Shown in pieces: positions 58,881 to 64,000 of a stretch of DNA of 64,000 nucleotides. Position numbers and translations under genes: made by a program. The stretch is from Capitulum mitella (Eukaryota > Arthropoda > Thecostraca > Pollicipedomorpha > Pollicipedidae). Below the pieces are notes generated by a model. The model ran no database searches. It had not been told where the DNA came from and saw only the letters and a program-made list of their open reading frames with translations. The stretch lies in the NCBI GenBank assembly GCA_030062745.1, contig CP099841.1:23253398-23317397 (forward strand), written 5' to 3'. Within the stretch, counting starts at the first letter, position 1; each line of letters starts with the position of its first letter.

Positions 58881-61800
58881 GATCAATGTAGGAGGGGGCG
58901 CCTGGAGACTGATGGCTGCTAAAGATTTAAAAAGGCTCTCCTTCAGCAAAAAAAGAAGAGCTTCCTGGAGTCGGCATTTATGGTGGATGGGGTTTAAGGG
59001 ATGTTTTTTCCTTCGAAACCCTTTTTTTGTTGTGGCGCGTTATGGGGGCGCTCGCACCACGGGCCAAAAAGCGAGAGGGGGAACATGTCCCTACCGTCCC
59101 CATTAGTAATTAGAGTAACCCAGTAATTACAACCATGTTAGCGAGGGTAAACTAAGGTCACGAGCTTCGGCGGGAAACAGGTCACTTTTTTCTGGAAGAG
59201 CGACAAGAGATCAAAAGGGTATCGCAAAACGATTTATATATTCGGATTGCTTGAACTGTGAGGAATAGAATCGGCGGATTTGATGCGTCCTTTCTGATGC
59301 GTCCTCCAAATTTTAAGCAATTTATTTTCTCGTCCATGAAACGAGGACGGAATAGAGTGAAGGCTTGACTTGCTCCGATGGACAGAGCGGCGCTGGCCGA
59401 GGTTAAATGGGCCTACAATGCCACGATATGTTTAAGATTTGATTTTGTGGTGGTTATCTACTAAAAAACCGCTTTACACATTTAAGTCACAAATGTTACA
59501 TAATCTGAAATCTTCCTAGGTCACTGACTGGGATAACCTTGGATGACTTGAGATGATATTTAGATGTTAATCAACATTAGTGTTGTTCAATTCAGGTGCT
59601 ACCCTTGACCTCAGCATCTATTGTCATTTACAAAAACTGTTTTTGCAACTCAACAACAGCAACACAGCGCATGTAAGCCGAGGAACCCGCTGGACAGGGA
59701 TTGACCTAGCATTACCTAGATTAGAATCCATGGGTGAAATGTAATCACGTGGGGAACATATGGAATCATAATTGGTTCGGGATCACCGTGATATCCGATA
59801 GTGATAGTGTCGATTCACTGTCGTTCATTATTCGGCGTTTATTTGTTCCTAAACTTGAAAATGTACCCCTTCTCCCAATTCTTTACCTTTGACCAGACCT
59901 GGAAGGTCACCTGTTGACCTGAGACCTTACAGCGGGATGCCAGTCGCGAGATCTCGTCACGTGCAATACGCTGTTTTTTTCCGACACGCTCTTGAACTTA
60001 CAGGGGCCATTGTACCCCACCCGCCATATACGTCCTCGTTATGCAGAAATCCCCACGCCAGCGAGGATTGAACGTCGCCGGACCGGGGAGAGGGTCAAGA
60101 CAACCCCACTCCGGTTTTTTGAGGATGGCCAAAAATGAACAGGAGCAGAGACATAAAGCATAGTGTGCCTTTTCATGCATTCTTTTTAAATATTTTGCCG
60201 ACTTTTCAGCTTCAGATCTCCTTAGTTCATTTACCCAAGAAAGGTCAAATAAGACCATGTTCCAGAAATGGTGAAGTGTCATAACGTTTTGACAAATGTA
60301 TTAATTAACTTGAAACTTGCTGCACTGGCCAAGTACGACAGATGCAACAATTTCCCTATCTCGAATTTTTCAGAAATTTTTAGTTGAGTGGCCTTAGGTC
60401 ACGTAAACTTTCGGCCCTTTCATGTCGTAAATAGAGACTTTGGGTCCAGTTCAGTAGTTTTCAGCTTCGAATATAACATCTGGTGTTTCTCACATCTTTT
60501 GCACGTGAAAGTATACCCCTTGACCCTGGCCTGGGGTCCTGTCACGTTTTATACCAAATTCTGAGACTCGCAGCAGAATGTAATTCATTGACTTGCATTT
60601 TTTTAATGTTTATCAGTAACCACGTGTGCTTTAGAATCACTAGTATATGCTGAGATTTTACTTATATTCCAAGACTGACGTATTGCTATTTAATGCAGTC
60701 CGACCCCATTTGACATTAAAAAAATGACGCCTGTTTTCAATGTGTACACACCTTGTTTAGCCACGAACTGTTAGAGTCATGTTTGTTTTCTTTTTAAGTT
60801 TTCATCAAGCCAGTCCTCTTTATTTTTGGTCGCGAAAAAGCCCATGGCCATCGCTAAAATAATTTCCTGCCAAATGTTGGGCTTTAACATTGCAGCCGCG
60901 CCCGCCGTCGGTCGTCTGTGTGACTTTCGTGAAGGGAATTATTTGGGGCAGGAGTTTCATGATCTAAAAGCGACATTGCATCAGCCAATGTTGTAGGATC
61001 TTATGCCATGTCGTGTCTCATCAATGACAATGCGGCAGATGATACGACAGATACCAGAAACTTCCAACTTAGATGCGTCAAAAATTTGATTTAGGTTAAC
61101 CTTGTTTGACCTTAATGTGATAATTCCAAACTTAATATGCATCCTGAACACATTGGCGGTGTAATTTAGTCCAGACATAGTGGTTTGCAATAAGAAAAAC
61201 CCACGTCGCCGTGGAGATTTTATGTATGTCGTCTTGACAAAAAGACGTTTCTTTTTCGTGTGAAATGGTGAAATATAGTCGCGGGTGCCCTTTTTCTTCA
61301 CCAAATACGTAAATGAGGCATTCTTTTTGGCACATTTGACATCTAAGGAGCCACGTGAACGACTTCATGATTACAGCTTTCTGCCAAAAACGTCAACAGA
61401 GGATTCGACCTAAGATGACTGAGATGATACTGACCTGATTGGACTAAATCTCGTTACTTTCTTCTAATGTCGCGAAGACCTTTCCAGTGGTGTTTTTACT
61501 TCTTCCTTCCTACTAATAGTTCTCGAGACGTAGGGGGTATCGCAAGCCCCCGGTCCGGCGAAGGTGGATCCGGAGGCCTGCCCGGCAAAGGTTAAGTCAA
61601 AAGTGGTGCTGGGAATGATTAGTGCCCTTTTCGAGGTCAGCTGGAGCTTTTAAACTTATTTAACTTCTAGGTGGCCTTAATCAAGCCGTTGGCTAATTCG
61701 CACCGTTGAAACATTGACGGAAACAGATTAAATCCTTCTCAGGTGGAACAGTTACTAAGACTGCCTTAACAAAACGATAAAACCTGCGACGATGACAACA

Positions 61801-61988
61801 AATGTAGTATTAGCAGACTCTGGTTATAGTGTTTTCTCCCTCTAAAATCTGGTGTCACTGCATAGCTTAGAGACAAAAATGCCGAATTTACCAGTCAGAT
61901 GTGCTTGGCATGAATTGAACGTCCTTTGCAACATTACAGGGCAACAAAGGAGCTTGCACGTTTATTTGTTTATTGACTGAGTTCAGGC
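58881..61988. other. AT-rich intergenic block with AGGTCA-like motifs
   Basis: No coding frame is supported. AGGTCA/TGACCT half-sites recur (e.g. near 59,518, 59,600, 59,890-59,920, 60,393, 60,520, 61,108), as in the AT-rich intronic blocks at 11-12.6 kb and 28.4-29.0 kb. This suggests a shared repeat family. Confidence 0.45.
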
Positions 61989-62272
61989 AAGTAACCAGGA
62001 TTTTCCTCGGGAGGAGAGGGAGAGGGCAAATGTTAAATTTCGTCATATGCCACTGACATATGACAAAACTTAAGGAAATAAAACATAATCGTATGTAATT
62101 TACCGCATATATAACGCACAGGGAAACACATACAATGCTTCATTTTGTAGCATATATATCATCACTCTTCTGTATACCTGCGAAATCGCTAAATATGTAT
62201 TTAGTGTAGACCGCTAAGCTCGGGAAGGGGACATGGCCCACGTGCCCCCTCCCCCTTTCCCCTTGGCTACGT
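61989..62272 (+). mobile_element. MITE-like element, copy 2 (opposite orientation)
   Basis: It starts AAGTAACCAGGATTTTCC and ends CCCCTTGGCTACGT. It aligns with the reverse complement of 50,505-50,762, including the inner CATATGCCACTGACATATGAC palindrome and the G/C-rich homopolymer near one tip. The left tip is more diverged than in copy 1. Confidence 0.75.
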
Positions 62273-64000
62273 TGCTTGGTTTAAATTACGCACAGTCTTC
62301 ATGTATCCGTAAACGATATATTTTGATACATGTTTCGGGCAAGTGTGGTTTTGTATTTCATGTAGTAATTGGTGCTTTCTAACGTCACATGTTTAAATTT
62401 AACTCTATGGCTGATAAGCTTTGAGGACATTTTCCTGAGGGACATCTGTCCAGTCAATTAATCAATCCAGTCAATTAAACATGCAAGCATGCGGAACTCT
62501 AGTTTTTATCGACTGCATAGCTGTTTTCGCCCTCAGCTATTGCTCTTTCGGTCCAGTGGCGGAGGAACGGGTTCCGGCAAGAGGGGGGGGGGGGGGCACC
62601 GGTTATTTCTCGAGCCATTTCTTTCCATGCCACCCCATAGGATTAATGTTAAATTTCGTCACTTTTGGGGACAGGCACGGTGCCTCCGTGCAACCCACCC
62701 CCTGCCGCTCCGCCGCCTTTGTTTCCATCTGAGCTGATCAAGGTCTGTATATATCAGTGGGCATCATGAGCAGGTAGCTGATGATGCCAGGATGCATGAG
62801 CCGTCAGTCAGCTCGAATCAATGCATTTCTTCTAACCCACGCATGTGTTATTATACCACTTAGGGCATCCATGGACGTCGCGAGCAAGATGTCAGTGGTC
62901 CCATTACGTATGATTGGTCACTCAGCTCGACCTGTAAGTGTCTTATAAGTGACGTATCTGTTGGTGCGAGTAAGGGTCATTTTTCCCACAAAGTTACTTT
63001 TATCTACAGTCCGTGGGTCCCTGCCTAGCCAGCCGCCTGATGAAAGGCTACCACACGAAATTGGCCGGCTATTCAGATGTGGCTTCGTAGTATGAAGGTG
63101 AAAGGTTACATTAAACCAGCAGAGCAATGCAGTTATTAAAATTTGCACAACACGCAGTTTTCCATATAGAGGTGAGTCAGAAATTCTCTGACGTGTTTTG
63201 AGATGAGGTCTCCCGAAGCGGCAAAAATTCCAGACAAAAGTAAATGGACCAATTTTTAAGTAATGTTGCGAATTCAAACCCAACCTGAGAACTGAGCAGT
63301 TTCCACACATTTCCCCACATACCAAAATTGTCCATTAATCCTATTCTGCAGCCCATAACGCTAAAATGCATCCTCATATGAGGTACTTATCTCCCCAATC
63401 CCCGGAGATCTCGAGGACTGCCCATTCGATTTGATCACAACGAACGACCATTGATTTGCCATGACGTAGGCTACATTTGTATATAAAGGAAACTGTACTC
63501 ATGCACATGAATAAAATTGTCCTAATGTACGCTTGTATCAAAATGAATTTCGGAAATCTTATAAGTGGTGGATACAGGGACAAAAAAGCCAGAAAGAAGG
63601 TACTTTTGCTATTGGGATGAATCGAGAGCCAATCGATGGGATTTTTCCTTTGGCCCATATGTTGAGAATTTTGAGGAAATGAATAAGCGTTCGCAGGAAT
63701 TGGAAAATGAAAAGAATACGTTTTTAAAAACCGAATTGACGTAAAAGGTTAAAATATTTTCGAGCTTTTACTAGTCATTCCATACTTCAGATGTACAAAT
63801 CGTACGACATAGTTTGTGCAATGTTGGCATACGCGGCGCCAGGGGCCTGGAAAAGGGGAGCTGTTATGGTCGCATGCTCACCGGGTCAGCTGACGACGTT
63901 TGACATCAAATGACTTCAGGTGGCCCCGAAACCATATGAATTACCTTGGTATAGTGTTTGAAAACGTTTTCAACCACTTGAGTGAACTATATTTCTAAAT
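62273..64000. other. Intergenic, no gene seen
   Basis: Near 62,556-62,597, 'ccagtggcggaggaacgggttccggcaag' followed by a poly-G run looks like the tip of another non-autonomous repeat. A TGTTAAATTTCGTCA phrase (62,648) is shared with MITE copy 2. No coding frame is supported. Confidence 0.5.

Overview
The window is eukaryotic nuclear DNA from a GC-rich, intron-rich invertebrate. I lean towards an arthropod, possibly a crustacean, but cannot prove it from sequence alone. Coding exons are short, GC- and CpG-rich, and bounded by GT/AG introns. The introns mix CpG-rich sequence and minisatellites with AT-rich islands that look like transposon-derived foldback elements. There is no bacterial gene organisation, no rRNA, no convincing tRNA and no CRISPR array.

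One gene can be supported. On the + strand, 24 coding exons between 4,235 and 45,179 encode the C-terminal 1,221 residues of a Lbc-subfamily Rho guanine-nucleotide exchange factor (relatives: ARHGEF18/p114RhoGEF, ARHGEF2/GEF-H1, ARHGEF28, AKAP13; Drosophila Cysts/Dp114RhoGEF). All 23 splice junctions keep one reading frame. The order is a Ser/Thr/Gly-rich N-terminal region, a Lys/Arg-rich stretch, a DH domain (exons 11-15), a PH domain (exons 15-18), two coiled-coil stretches, and a long Pro/Gly/Ala/His-rich tail ending in Glu-Glu-Ile-Ile-Phe-Phe. The 5' end of the gene (first exon, start codon, promoter, any C1 zinc finger) was not found and probably lies before position 1. The 3' UTR runs to a poly(A) signal at 46,366.

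Layout: 1-4,234 upstream intron with a minisatellite; 4,235-22,836 N-terminal exons and long introns (a tandem repeat containing copies of an exon's splice acceptor at 5.7-6.2 kb; a 1.8-kb foldback element at 10.8-12.6 kb; a 49-bp repeat at 17.6 kb); 22,742-39,498 DH-PH exons (a 0.9-kb foldback element at 26.3-27.3 kb; minisatellites at 32.0, 33.5, 34.0 and 37.4 kb); 39,940-45,179 coiled coils and tail; 45,180-46.4 kb 3' UTR. From 46.4 kb to the end I see no gene. That part holds an inverted repeat whose arms share an open reading frame (49.0-49.4 kb), two oppositely oriented copies of a MITE-like element (50.5 and 62.0 kb), (AT)n microsatellites, polypurine tracts, a degenerate repeat at 58.3-58.9 kb, and AT-rich blocks rich in AGGTCA half-sites.

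The protein is expected to load GTP onto RhoA-type GTPases and drive actomyosin contractility. The most interesting points are the acceptor-bearing tandem repeat, the two foldback elements, the coding-conserved inverted repeat and the possible PDZ ligand at the C-terminus.
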